Below, in pieces: positions 48,151 to 55,898 of a stretch of DNA of 56,086 bases. The notes under the pieces are model-generated. The model did not search any database. It was given only the letters and a program-made list of their open reading frames with translations, and had not been told where the DNA came from. The translations under genes and the position numbers were made by a program. The stretch is from Secundilactobacillus similis DSM 23365 = JCM 2765. Its GTDB lineage: Bacteria > Bacillota > Bacilli > Lactobacillales > Lactobacillaceae. The stretch lies in contig NZ_BBAD01000014.1 in NCBI RefSeq assembly GCF_001311075.1, positions 1-56,086 of the forward strand, written 5' to 3'. The number at the start of each line of letters is the position of its first letter. Within the stretch, counting starts at the first letter, position 1.

Positions 48151-48401
48151 TTGGGAGCGTCGTCTCCACGCAAAAAGATTCTTCGTTAGTGGGTCGTAAA
48201 CTCATGATCGTCCAACCGGTCAACTCTGATGGGCAAACCGTCCGTCACGAAGAAGTCGCCGCAGATACAGTGGGTGCCGGCATTGGCGAGTACGTGTTAC
48301 TCGTTCGTGGTGCGGGTGCTCGGCGGGCTTCTGCTGAGGCCGTGTCGAATGACGTCAACGACTGTTCGATCGTCGGCATCATCGACCGATTTGATAAGTG
48401 A
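48138..48401 (+). CDS. pduN: Microcompartment vertex protein PduN
   Basis: 87 residues, EutN/CcmL pentamer family: AKVVGSVVSTQKDSSLVGRK, MIVQPVN, VAADTVGAGIGEYVLLVRGAG and a terminal IVGIID. Caps the vertices of the shell. ATG 48138 lies inside the end of pduM. Confidence 0.94.
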   Translation: MAKVVGSVVSTQKDSSLVGRKLMIVQPVNSDGQTVRHEEVAADTVGAGIGEYVLLVRGAGARRASAEAVSNDVNDCSIVGIIDRFDK

Positions 48402-48418
48402 TAAAGAAGGGGTAGCTA

Positions 48419-48997
48419 ATGGCCATTTATACTAAGGGTGGCGATAAAGGTACAACAAGTTTATTCGACGGCAAACGAGTTCCGAAGAATTCACTACGTG
48501 TGGAGACCTACGGAACGTTTGACGAGCTGAACGCGAACGTAAGCCTAGCAGACAAGTTCTGCTTGAGTGCTGACAACCGTAAGATCCTTCAGCGGGTCGA
48601 ATACCGGATGTTCTTCCTTCAAGGTGAGATTGCAACTGAGGAACCGGAAAAGTTCCGCAAACAAAGTACGATCATCACCGATGAAGACACCCACTACTTG
48701 GAGTCCATTATCGACAAATACACCGCAGAACTACCAAAAGTAACCAGCTTTATCCTACCTGGTTCAAGTTGTGCAGGTGCACAATTGCATGTTTGCCGGA
48801 CGGTTTGCCGTCGGGCGGAACGTCAATTCGTTTCGTTCATGGAGAGTAATGACGTACGTCCCGAACTGGAACGTTACGTGAACCGACTTTCCGACTTCTT
48901 CTACATCATGGCCCGGTCAGAAGACCAAGTTGCGATGAACGAAAAAGTTGTCGACATGGTAGTCGACCGGTATAAAAAGGCAATGGAGGAATCCTAA
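48419..48997 (+). CDS. pduO: PduO-type ATP:cob(I)alamin adenosyltransferase
   Basis: 192 residues: AIYTKGGDKGTTSLFDGKRV (ATP loop), YGTFDELNANVS, LPGSSCAGAQLHVCRTVCRRAER and VNRLSDFFYIMAR. Provides coenzyme B12 to the dehydratase in the compartment. It lacks the C-terminal domain of the Salmonella protein, which is encoded as the next gene two bases on. Paralogue of the gene at 12110-12672. Confidence 0.94.
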   Translation: MAIYTKGGDKGTTSLFDGKRVPKNSLRVETYGTFDELNANVSLADKFCLSADNRKILQRVEYRMFFLQGEIATEEPEKFRKQSTIITDEDTHYLESIIDKYTAELPKVTSFILPGSSCAGAQLHVCRTVCRRAERQFVSFMESNDVRPELERYVNRLSDFFYIMARSEDQVAMNEKVVDMVVDRYKKAMEES

Positions 48998-48999
48998 TT

Positions 49000-49497
49000 A
49001 TGAATAAAGAACAATTAAGTGAAATCATTAGCCAAGTGTTAGCCGATAACGGCGGCGCTGCAGCAGCTTCTGCTACAAGCGACAACCTGTTTGACAAGCA
49101 CAAGATGGAACGCGCGATCGATGCGGGCGTTGCCAAGGCTGATGAACTTAAAGTGGGTGTGACGATCGCCATTGAAGATATCACAACCACGGTTCAAATG
49201 TCATACCACATGCCAAACGGTAACTTGGTAGGCACGTACCTCGCACCAAAGAAGGCTTGGTCAGCAATTGCCATGAAAGAACCGACAAAGGATATCAGTA
49301 AAGATATTCAACCTGGCGGGCCTTTGTACCAAATGGAAACCATGTTGGATGGGAAACTCGTTTCCTTCCCAGGTGGCATTCCACTAGTCCTCAACGGTGA
49401 AATCGTTGGCGCTGTCGGCGTCAGCGGTGGGTTGATTGAAGAAGATCAAGCAATCTGTGAAGCCGTTGTTAATGAATTTTTAAAGGAGAGTAACTGA
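49000..49497 (+). CDS. GlcG/HbpS-type (PduO C-terminal domain) protein with own encapsulation tag
   Basis: 165 residues. An amphipathic tag MNKEQLSEIISQVLADNGG, an Ala/Ser linker, then the DUF336 domain (AIDAGVAKADELKVGVTIAIED, GGIPLVLNGEIVGAVGVSGG), which in Salmonella is the C-terminal half of PduO and binds heme. Separate here and independently targeted. Role in cobalamin reduction or heme handling unproven. AATGGAGGAATCC before the ATG. Confidence 0.88.
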   Translation: MNKEQLSEIISQVLADNGGAAAASATSDNLFDKHKMERAIDAGVAKADELKVGVTIAIEDITTTVQMSYHMPNGNLVGTYLAPKKAWSAIAMKEPTKDISKDIQPGGPLYQMETMLDGKLVSFPGGIPLVLNGEIVGAVGVSGGLIEEDQAICEAVVNEFLKESN

Positions 49498-49499
49498 GT

Positions 49500-50944
49500 A
49501 TGGCAGATCAAAGTATTGAAGCAGCAATTAGAAAAATTCTGCAAGAAGAATTAAGCGGTAACGCCTCTTCGAGTGCAGCGACAACCAGCGAAGTTCAACC
49601 TGAAGGTCTTGGCAACGGGATCTTTACCGATGTTAACGAAGCCATCGCTGCTGCTAAGCAAGCTCAAGAAATCCTTGCAGACAAGCCAATGGACTTCCGT
49701 AACAAGGCTATCCAAGCAATTAAGGACGGCTTTGGCCCATATATCGAATATATGGCAAAGGAAACCCGTGACGAAACTGGCATGGGGACCGTTGAAGCTA
49801 AGATTGCTAAATTAAAGAATGCATTATACAACACCCCAGGGACTGAACTGCTTCAACCAGACGTTGAAACTGGTGACGGTGGGATGGTCATGTACGAATA
49901 CACCCCATTTGGGGTTATCGGGGCCGTTGGTCCAAGTACGAACCCATGTGAAACTGTTATTAACAACAGTATCATGATGATTGCTGGTGGGAACACCATC
50001 TTCTTCGGTGCTCACCCAGGTGCCAAGAACATTACCCGTTGGGCCGTTGAAAAGTTAAACGAATTCGTTTACGATGCAACTGGCTTACGTAACGTCTTGG
50101 TTTCATTGGATACCCCATCAATCGAATCCGTTCAACAAATGATGCAACACCCAGACATCGCAATGTTGGCCGTTACTGGTGGCCCAGCCGTTGTGCACCA
50201 AGCCTTGATCAGTGGTAAGAAGCTGTCGGTGCCGGTGCTGGTAACCCACCTGCAATGGTTGATGCAACTGCTGATATCGATTTGGCAGCCCACAACATCA
50301 TCACGTCAGCTCAATTTGACAACGAAATCCTATGTACTTCAGAAAAGGAAATCATTGTTGAAGCACCCGTTAAGGATGAATTGTTGACCAAGATCCAACA
50401 AAATGGTGCCTTCCTTGTTAAGGACCAAAAGGATATTGATCACTTGGCTGAAATGACCATCGGCGCTAACGGTGCCCCTGACCGGAAGTACGTTGGGAAA
50501 GACGCAACCTTCATTCTTGAAGAAGCTGGCATCTCATACACCGGTCACCCAACTGTGATCACCATGGACGTTGACAAAGACAACCCATTGGTTAAGACAG
50601 AAATGTTAATGCCAATCTTGCCATTAGTTTGCGAACCTGATTTTGACGCCGTATTGGCAACTGGCCTTGAAGTTGAAGGCGGCAACCACCATACTGCATC
50701 AATTCACTCAAACAACATTCAACACATCAACAAGGCTGCACACCGTATGAACACCTCGATCTTTGTTGCCAATGGACCTACCTTTGCTGCAACCGGTGTC
50801 GGTGACAACGGCTACTACAGTGGTGCTGCTGCATTAACAATTGCAACGCCTACTGGTGAAGGGACAACTACCGCGAAGACCTTTACGCGTCGTCGCCGGT
50901 TCAACTGCCCACAAGGGTTCTCATTACGTTCATGGGAGGTCTAG
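49500..50944 (+). CDS. pduP: CoA-acylating propionaldehyde dehydrogenase, frame broken
   Basis: About 481 residues. N-terminal tag QSIEAAIRKILQEELSG and Ser/Ala linker, then the ALDH fold: EYTPFGVIGAVGPSTNPCET, LAVTGGPAVVHQAL, and the catalytic-Cys region NEILCTSEKEIIVE. The break at ~50221 (AAGAAGCTG needs one G) restores GKKAVGAGAGNPPAMVDATAD. Makes propionyl-CoA or 3-HP-CoA plus NADH. Begins two bases after the preceding stop. Confidence 0.93.
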
Positions 50945-50947
50945 CTC

Positions 50948-52069
50948 ATGGAAGAATTCAAAATTCCTACTAAGGTCTACTCTGGCAGCGATAGCTTAGA
51001 GTGGTTACAACGCTTATCAGGCCGTAACATCCTGATGGTTTGTGACGCCTTTTTGCCCGGCACCCCAACCTTAGACCGTATCAAGAAAAACATCGAAGGT
51101 AAGAACCAAGTGACCATCTTCTCAGATGTGAAACCTGATCCTCCTTTGGAAAACATCATGGCCGGTACTGAAGTGTTCAACTCAGTTAAGCCGGACGTTG
51201 TGTTAGGTATCGGTGGCGGTTCTGCCATTGATACTGCCAAGGCAATTCGTTTCTTTGGTGAAAAATTACAGAAGTACGAAATTGACTTGTTTGTTGCCAT
51301 TCCAACGACCAGTGGGACTGGTTCTGAAGTGACCCAACACAGTGTGGTCACTGATACGGAACATCATAAGAAGGCCCCAATCATGGAAGACCACATCATT
51401 CCTGATGTTGCCTTGCTTGATCCACAGTTGGTCATGTCCGCACCTAAGAGTGTGACCTGCTTCTCTGGCCTTGATGTGTTGACCCACTCCCTAGAAGCTT
51501 TAGTTTCTAAGGATGCCAACACGATTACAGACGCCTTAGCTGAAAAGGCTGCCTGCATCATCATCAAGACGTTGGTTACGGCTTACAAGAACCCAACGGA
51601 CGAAGCTGCCCGTAAAGTGGTTCACGAAGCTTCATGTGCAGCCGGGATGGCCTTTGCGAACGCTGGTTTGGGCTTTGCTCACTCCATCGCTCACCAATTA
51701 GGTGCTAACTACCACATGCCACACGGTTTGGCTTGTGCCATCATGTTGCCACACGTTATCATGTACAACGCCACTCACGATGAAGAAGCGATGCACAAGT
51801 ATGCAAATGCCTTCAAGAAGACTGGCTTGGTATCCTTCGGCATGAACGACAAGATCGCGGTTAAGCGCTTGGTTGCCGAGATCCACCACATGATGATCGA
51901 AATGGATTGCCCACAGACCTTAAAGGCCTTTGGTATCGATCCTAAGGTTGCCTTAGAAAACACCGACTTAGTTGTCCAAGGTGCTAAGGCCGACGGTACC
52001 TTCCCAGGTAACCCAGTAACGCCATCTGATGAAGACTTGGCTGCTGTTTACCACGAAGTTATCAAATAG
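50948..52069 (+). CDS. pduQ: Iron-dependent 1-propanol/1,3-propanediol dehydrogenase
   Basis: 373 residues, group III alcohol dehydrogenase. NAD site VVLGIGGGSAIDTAKA, AIPTTSGTGSEVTQHSV, metal-binding LDVLTHSLEAL and GLGFAHSIAHQLGANYHMPHG. It regenerates NAD+ by reducing the aldehyde. CATGGGAGG just upstream overlaps the pduP end; last gene before a terminator. Confidence 0.95.
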   Translation: MEEFKIPTKVYSGSDSLEWLQRLSGRNILMVCDAFLPGTPTLDRIKKNIEGKNQVTIFSDVKPDPPLENIMAGTEVFNSVKPDVVLGIGGGSAIDTAKAIRFFGEKLQKYEIDLFVAIPTTSGTGSEVTQHSVVTDTEHHKKAPIMEDHIIPDVALLDPQLVMSAPKSVTCFSGLDVLTHSLEALVSKDANTITDALAEKAACIIIKTLVTAYKNPTDEAARKVVHEASCAAGMAFANAGLGFAHSIAHQLGANYHMPHGLACAIMLPHVIMYNATHDEEAMHKYANAFKKTGLVSFGMNDKIAVKRLVAEIHHMMIEMDCPQTLKAFGIDPKVALENTDLVVQGAKADGTFPGNPVTPSDEDLAAVYHEVIK

Positions 52070-52150
52070 TCACGCCAGTGTGCGCGATGATTATCGTAAC
52101 TGCTTGAATTAAAAGCGGTTGCAGGGTAGGCGTCAGTCTTCCCGAGTACT

Positions 52151-52197
52151 CAGCGAGCCGTACGCCAGTGGTTGACGTATGACTCGCTGTTTGCTTT
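52151..52197 (+). terminator. Terminator of the pduA-Q operon
   Basis: CAGCGAG..TACG (52151-52164) pairs with CGTA..CTCGCTG (52176-52189), followed by TTTGCTTTTTC. It separates the main pdu transcript from ackA. Confidence 0.75.
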
Positions 52198-52402
52198 TTC
52201 GGGTGAGTTGAGGGGTGTCGTTAGTAACGGTCGGTCAGTCAGAAAATTAGGTAGCTAAAAAAGCCGACTAGTTGCCAGCAATATACCCGACCAATTTCAT
52301 AGAAAGCCCGAAATCATGGTGTGTTCGCCAATTACCCGTGTTAAAATAGAGGGTATGAAAGCGCCATCAAATTAATTTTAAAAGTCAGAGAGGAAGCACA
52401 AT
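52198..52402 (+). promoter_or_regulatory. ackA promoter region with cre-like site and a repeat fragment
   Basis: GGTCGGTCAGTCAGAAAATT (~52229) is a fragment of the A4/A5 repeat. TTAAAATAGA (~52341-52350) is a possible -10. TGAAAGCGCCATCA (52356-52369) fits the cre consensus and lies close to the transcription start. Confidence 0.45.
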
Positions 52403-53593
52403 ATGTCGAAGAAAATCCTGGCCATCAATGCCGGTAGTTCCTCATTAAAGTTCAAGTTATACAACATGCCTGAGGAAGAAGTTTTAGTTAGTGGATTAGT
52501 TGATCGGATCGGTCATCAAGACGGGGTCTTTTCATACAAGATCGCGGGTCAACCCGATAAGCACGAAACTACTCAACCCATCGAAGATCATACCGCTGGG
52601 GTCCAGTTGGTGATCGATGCGCTCCTTGGGAGTGGCACCATTCAGGATAAGAGTGAAATTATTGGTGTTGGACACCGGGTTTCTCACGGTGGTCGTTACT
52701 ACACGCAATCCGTTGAAGTCGATGACGCCGTTGCCAAGAAGATCGACGAACTTTCCGTGCTTTCTCCATTGCACAACCCAGTGAACCTGTTGGGGATCGA
52801 AGCGTTCGAAAAACTGTTACCAGAAGCCAAGGACGTCGCTGTATTTGACACCTCCTTCCATAGCACGATGCCAGCTAAGGCTTACACTTACGCCTTACCT
52901 TACAAGTTCTACGAAGAAGATGGGATCCGGCGTTACGGCTTCCACGGTCAATCACACCAGTACGTTTACGGCGAAGCTAAGCGGCACTTGGGTGAAAAGG
53001 CAACGAATAAGTTGATTTCGTGTCACTTAGGCAACGGGGCCAGCATCTGTGCCGTGAAGAACGGCAAGTCCGTTAACACGTCAATGGGCTTCACGCCACT
53101 GGCCGGACTTGTGATGGGGACGCGTTCAGGTGACATTGATCCTGAGATCCTGCCATTCATCGAAGAAGAGCACAACATGAGCCCTGAAGATGTTCGGAGC
53201 ATGTTGAACCACGATTCTGGTTTGAAGGGGATCTCTGGGGTTTCTAACGACGTGCGTGACGTGTTGGAAGCTGAAAAGGCTGGCAACGACCGCGCTAAGT
53301 TAGCAATGTCGATCTACATTCACCAGATTCAACAATTTATCGGCGCATACACCACCGACTTGGAAGGCTTGGAGACCTTGGTCTTCACTGCCGGCGTTGG
53401 TGAACATTCCGCACCAGTTCGCTCACGGGTTTGTGCTAACCTGGGCTACTTAGGTGTTGAAATTGATGAAGATAAGAACTTAGCCAATGATTTTGAAATC
53501 TCAACGCCAAACAGTCGCGTTAAGGTACTCGTCATCCCAACCGATGAAGAGTTGATCATTGCGCGTGACACCTTAAAAATTGTGGGTGCCTAA
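52403..53593 (+). CDS. ackA: Acetate/propionate kinase (PduW role)
   Basis: 396 residues: KILAINAGSSSLKFKLYNM, GVGHRVSHGGRYY, FDTSFHSTMP, RYGFHGQSHQYV, LGNGASICAVKNGKSVNTSMG and FTAGVGEHSAPVRSRV. Forms ATP from acyl phosphate made by PduL. Own promoter, yet followed by pduU, so it is probably the PduW-equivalent; a general acetate kinase cannot be excluded. Confidence 0.94.
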   Translation: MSKKILAINAGSSSLKFKLYNMPEEEVLVSGLVDRIGHQDGVFSYKIAGQPDKHETTQPIEDHTAGVQLVIDALLGSGTIQDKSEIIGVGHRVSHGGRYYTQSVEVDDAVAKKIDELSVLSPLHNPVNLLGIEAFEKLLPEAKDVAVFDTSFHSTMPAKAYTYALPYKFYEEDGIRRYGFHGQSHQYVYGEAKRHLGEKATNKLISCHLGNGASICAVKNGKSVNTSMGFTPLAGLVMGTRSGDIDPEILPFIEEEHNMSPEDVRSMLNHDSGLKGISGVSNDVRDVLEAEKAGNDRAKLAMSIYIHQIQQFIGAYTTDLEGLETLVFTAGVGEHSAPVRSRVCANLGYLGVEIDEDKNLANDFEISTPNSRVKVLVIPTDEELIIARDTLKIVGA

Positions 53594-53619
53594 ATTTGTT
53601 GTAACGGAGGCCTTCAATC

Positions 53620-53964
53620 ATGGCAAGAGATATTGAACGGACAATTCAAGAATACGTTCCTGGTAAACAGGTCACGTTGGCGCACATTGTCGCCAATCCA
53701 ACGGAAGATATCTACGAAAAATTGGGGATTCAGATTCATCGAAATGCCTTGGGCATCTTGACGATCACCCCAAGTGAAGCGTCGATCATCGCTGGTGACG
53801 TGGCCACTAAAGCCAGCAACGTGCAACTTGGCTTCATTGACCGGTTCAGTGGCTCTGTCGTCCTAGTTGGTGAGGTTTCTGAAGTTGAGTCAGCATTACG
53901 GCAGGTTATTGATAAGCTTCACACCCTGCTTGGATTTGATATTCCGGAAATTACGCGAACGTAG
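53620..53964 (+). CDS. pduU: Permuted-BMC shell protein PduU
   Basis: 114 residues: [20 protein letters not shown] at the N-terminus, typical of the circularly permuted BMC proteins PduU/EutS, then [55 protein letters not shown] ribosome site. Placed after ackA, apart from the other shell genes. Confidence 0.94.
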   Translation: MARDIERTIQEYVPGKQVTLAHIVANPTEDIYEKLGIQIHRNALGILTITPSEASIIAGDVATKASNVQLGFIDRFSGSVVLVGEVSEVESALRQVIDKLHTLLGFDIPEITRT

Positions 53965-53980
53965 ATATGGAGTGGTGAGC

Positions 53981-55054
53981 ATGAAACTTGATCAACTATT
54001 CAGCCCATATCAACTGACTAAGGATGTCAGGTTACAGAATCGACTCGTCATGGCACCGTTGAACATGCAATCGTCATTGTTTAACGGCGCGGTGAGCCAA
54101 AATGATTTGATTTTTCACGCCCGAAGAGCCAAATACGTCGGCATCGACGTCGTTGGTTCGGCGTACATCTCCGATTCAGGCAATACCGCCTATGGATCGA
54201 TCAGTGCGGCGGACGATGGGAAAGTCAAAGGGTTGAAACAATTAGCAACGGTGATTCGTCAAGGGGGCAGCGCCGCCATCTTACAGTTGGTGCACGCTGG
54301 TCGAATGACCAACCATCTCGTCACCAAGGGGCAGCCGGTGTTAGCACCGAGTCCCGTTGAGGCCCAACATGGCCGGGTGGAAACACCGACCGAGATGACT
54401 TCAGCACAAATTGAAACGGTGATCCAGGAATTTGAACAAGCTACCCATCGGGCAATTGACGCGGGCTTTGACGGCGTGGAACTTCACGGTGCCAACACGT
54501 TCCTGCTTCAGCAGTTTATGTCACCGGCATCAAACCAACGGACGGATGAGTTCGGCGGTTCCTTAGCGAACCGGATCCGGTTTGCCGCAACGGTGGTGAG
54601 CCGCATCATGAAAGTGGCCAACAACGTGTCACGGCCGTTCATCATTGGCTACCGATTATCACCAGAAGAGATCGAGCCTAACGGATTGACCTTTGGCGAT
54701 AACTTGGTCTTGATGAAGACGTTAGCGGCCCTTGGAGTTGACTACATCAGTTTATCCATGAAACAGTACGACCAAACGCCAACGACCTGTCCTGAATTAA
54801 AGGATCAGCGCGTGGCGGACGCCGCTAAGTTAGCGGTGGGTGATCAGGTGCCGATTATGGTGGCCGGTCACTTAGGCACCCAGTTTGGCTTTGAACGCGC
54901 CACTGGGGACCTGATGGCAGTCGGGATGAAGTTCTTAACCACTCCCGATTGGCCAGCCCACGTTAAAAACAGTGGGATTCAGCCGGGGGAGAACCAGGCG
55001 TCTCGATTCCCTACACGGCAATTTAGTGGGGAGGTGATCGATGATGACGAGTAA
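53981..55054 (+). CDS. Old Yellow Enzyme-family flavin oxidoreductase
   Basis: 357 residues, TIM barrel with FMN. LFSPYQLTKDVRLQNRLVMAP (N-terminus), AAILQLVHAGR, FDGVELHGANTFLLQQFMSP, NQRTDEFGGSLANR and IIGYRLSPEE are family motifs. ATG 53981 follows the pduU stop by 16 bases with GGAGTGGTGAGC, so it belongs to the ackA-pduU transcript. No encapsulation tag. The usual electron-transfer gene of pdu operons (pduS) is absent from the window; whether this enzyme has a linked redox role is unknown. Confidence 0.88.
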   Translation: MKLDQLFSPYQLTKDVRLQNRLVMAPLNMQSSLFNGAVSQNDLIFHARRAKYVGIDVVGSAYISDSGNTAYGSISAADDGKVKGLKQLATVIRQGGSAAILQLVHAGRMTNHLVTKGQPVLAPSPVEAQHGRVETPTEMTSAQIETVIQEFEQATHRAIDAGFDGVELHGANTFLLQQFMSPASNQRTDEFGGSLANRIRFAATVVSRIMKVANNVSRPFIIGYRLSPEEIEPNGLTFGDNLVLMKTLAALGVDYISLSMKQYDQTPTTCPELKDQRVADAAKLAVGDQVPIMVAGHLGTQFGFERATGDLMAVGMKFLTTPDWPAHVKNSGIQPGENQASRFPTRQFSGEVIDDDE

Positions 55055-55837
55055 CGACCAGCGCGTCATTCCAGTGACCGGTGGTGTCAACTACCGCGAT
55101 ATGGGTGGCTACCGGGCTGCCGACGGGAAAACCGTTAAGTGGCATAAACTCGTGCGAACGGGCTACCTGTCGGAATTGACCACTGATGACGAACGGTTAT
55201 TACAAGATTACGGGATCACAACGGACATTGATTTTCGGTCAAGCGCCGAAGTGACGGCATATCCGGATCAGGTACCGGCGGGTATCAAATTCATCCATAT
55301 GCCGGTCTTCGATGACGATGAAACGGAAAGTACCGGGACGGCCAAACGCCTGCAACGCTACTACTCAAGTGGCCGTAAAAGCGGCTATTGGCGGATGCTT
55401 TACGTTTATCGGCGACTGGTGATCAATGAGCAACCGCAACGCGCTTACCGCCGTTTTTTCGACTATTTACTAGCACATGGTGAAGACGAGTCCATTCTCT
55501 TCCACTGTTCTGCTGGCAAGGATCGCACCGGCATGGGCGCCATTCTGGTACTGTTTGCCTTAGGCGTCAGCTCGAGGATGTTCGTAACGACTATCTGTTG
55601 ACGAACAAGTACTCGGTACCACGGATCGAAAAACGGGTTGCTGAGGCGAAAAAGGCTTACCAAAACCCGTGCTTTATCAGCTCCATCCGCGATCTCTCAT
55701 CGGTTTCAGTCGACTACTTCGACCAATCGATGACCCTGATCAACTACGTCTACGGTGGCATCCACGCTTACCTGCGCGATGTCATCGGCGTCACGGATGC
55801 TGAAATTGCACAGTTGCGAGCCATATATCTGGAGTAA
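55041..55837 (+). CDS. Tyrosine-phosphatase-like protein (IphP/LipA type), frame broken
   Basis: About 265 residues. VTGGVNYRDMGGYRAADGK at the N-terminus, and the P-loop HCSAGKDRTG with catalytic Cys and Arg. The break at ~55572 (GTCAGCTCGAGG needs one base) gives V-S-x-E-D-V-R-N-D-Y-L-L-T-N and the C-terminal helices. The start overlaps the flavoenzyme gene by 14 bases. Substrate may be phosphotyrosine, phosphoserine or phosphoinositide; link to propanediol use is unknown. Confidence 0.85.
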
Positions 55838-55845
55838 CGTTATCT

Positions 55846-55897
55846 AAAAACAGCATCGATGAACTGCACTGTTATGCGGATCATCAATGCTGTTTTT
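55846..55897 (+). terminator. Terminator after the phosphatase gene
   Basis: AAAAACAGCAT (55846-55856) pairs with ATGCTGTTTTT (55887-55897), with an inner GATGA/TCATC pair. Repeat A5 starts within ten bases. Confidence 0.75.
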
Positions 55898-55898
55898 G

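Noticed and set aside
53867-53980. Longer N-terminus for the flavoenzyme gene
   Set aside because: This extension is the end of pduU in another frame; the ATG at 53981 has a proper ribosome site and starts the family's usual N-terminus.
539-55837. Calling the frame-broken genes pseudogenes
   Set aside because: Breaks are single-base, frames resume in conserved motifs, total lengths are normal and no substitutions to stop were seen; sequence error is the simpler reading.
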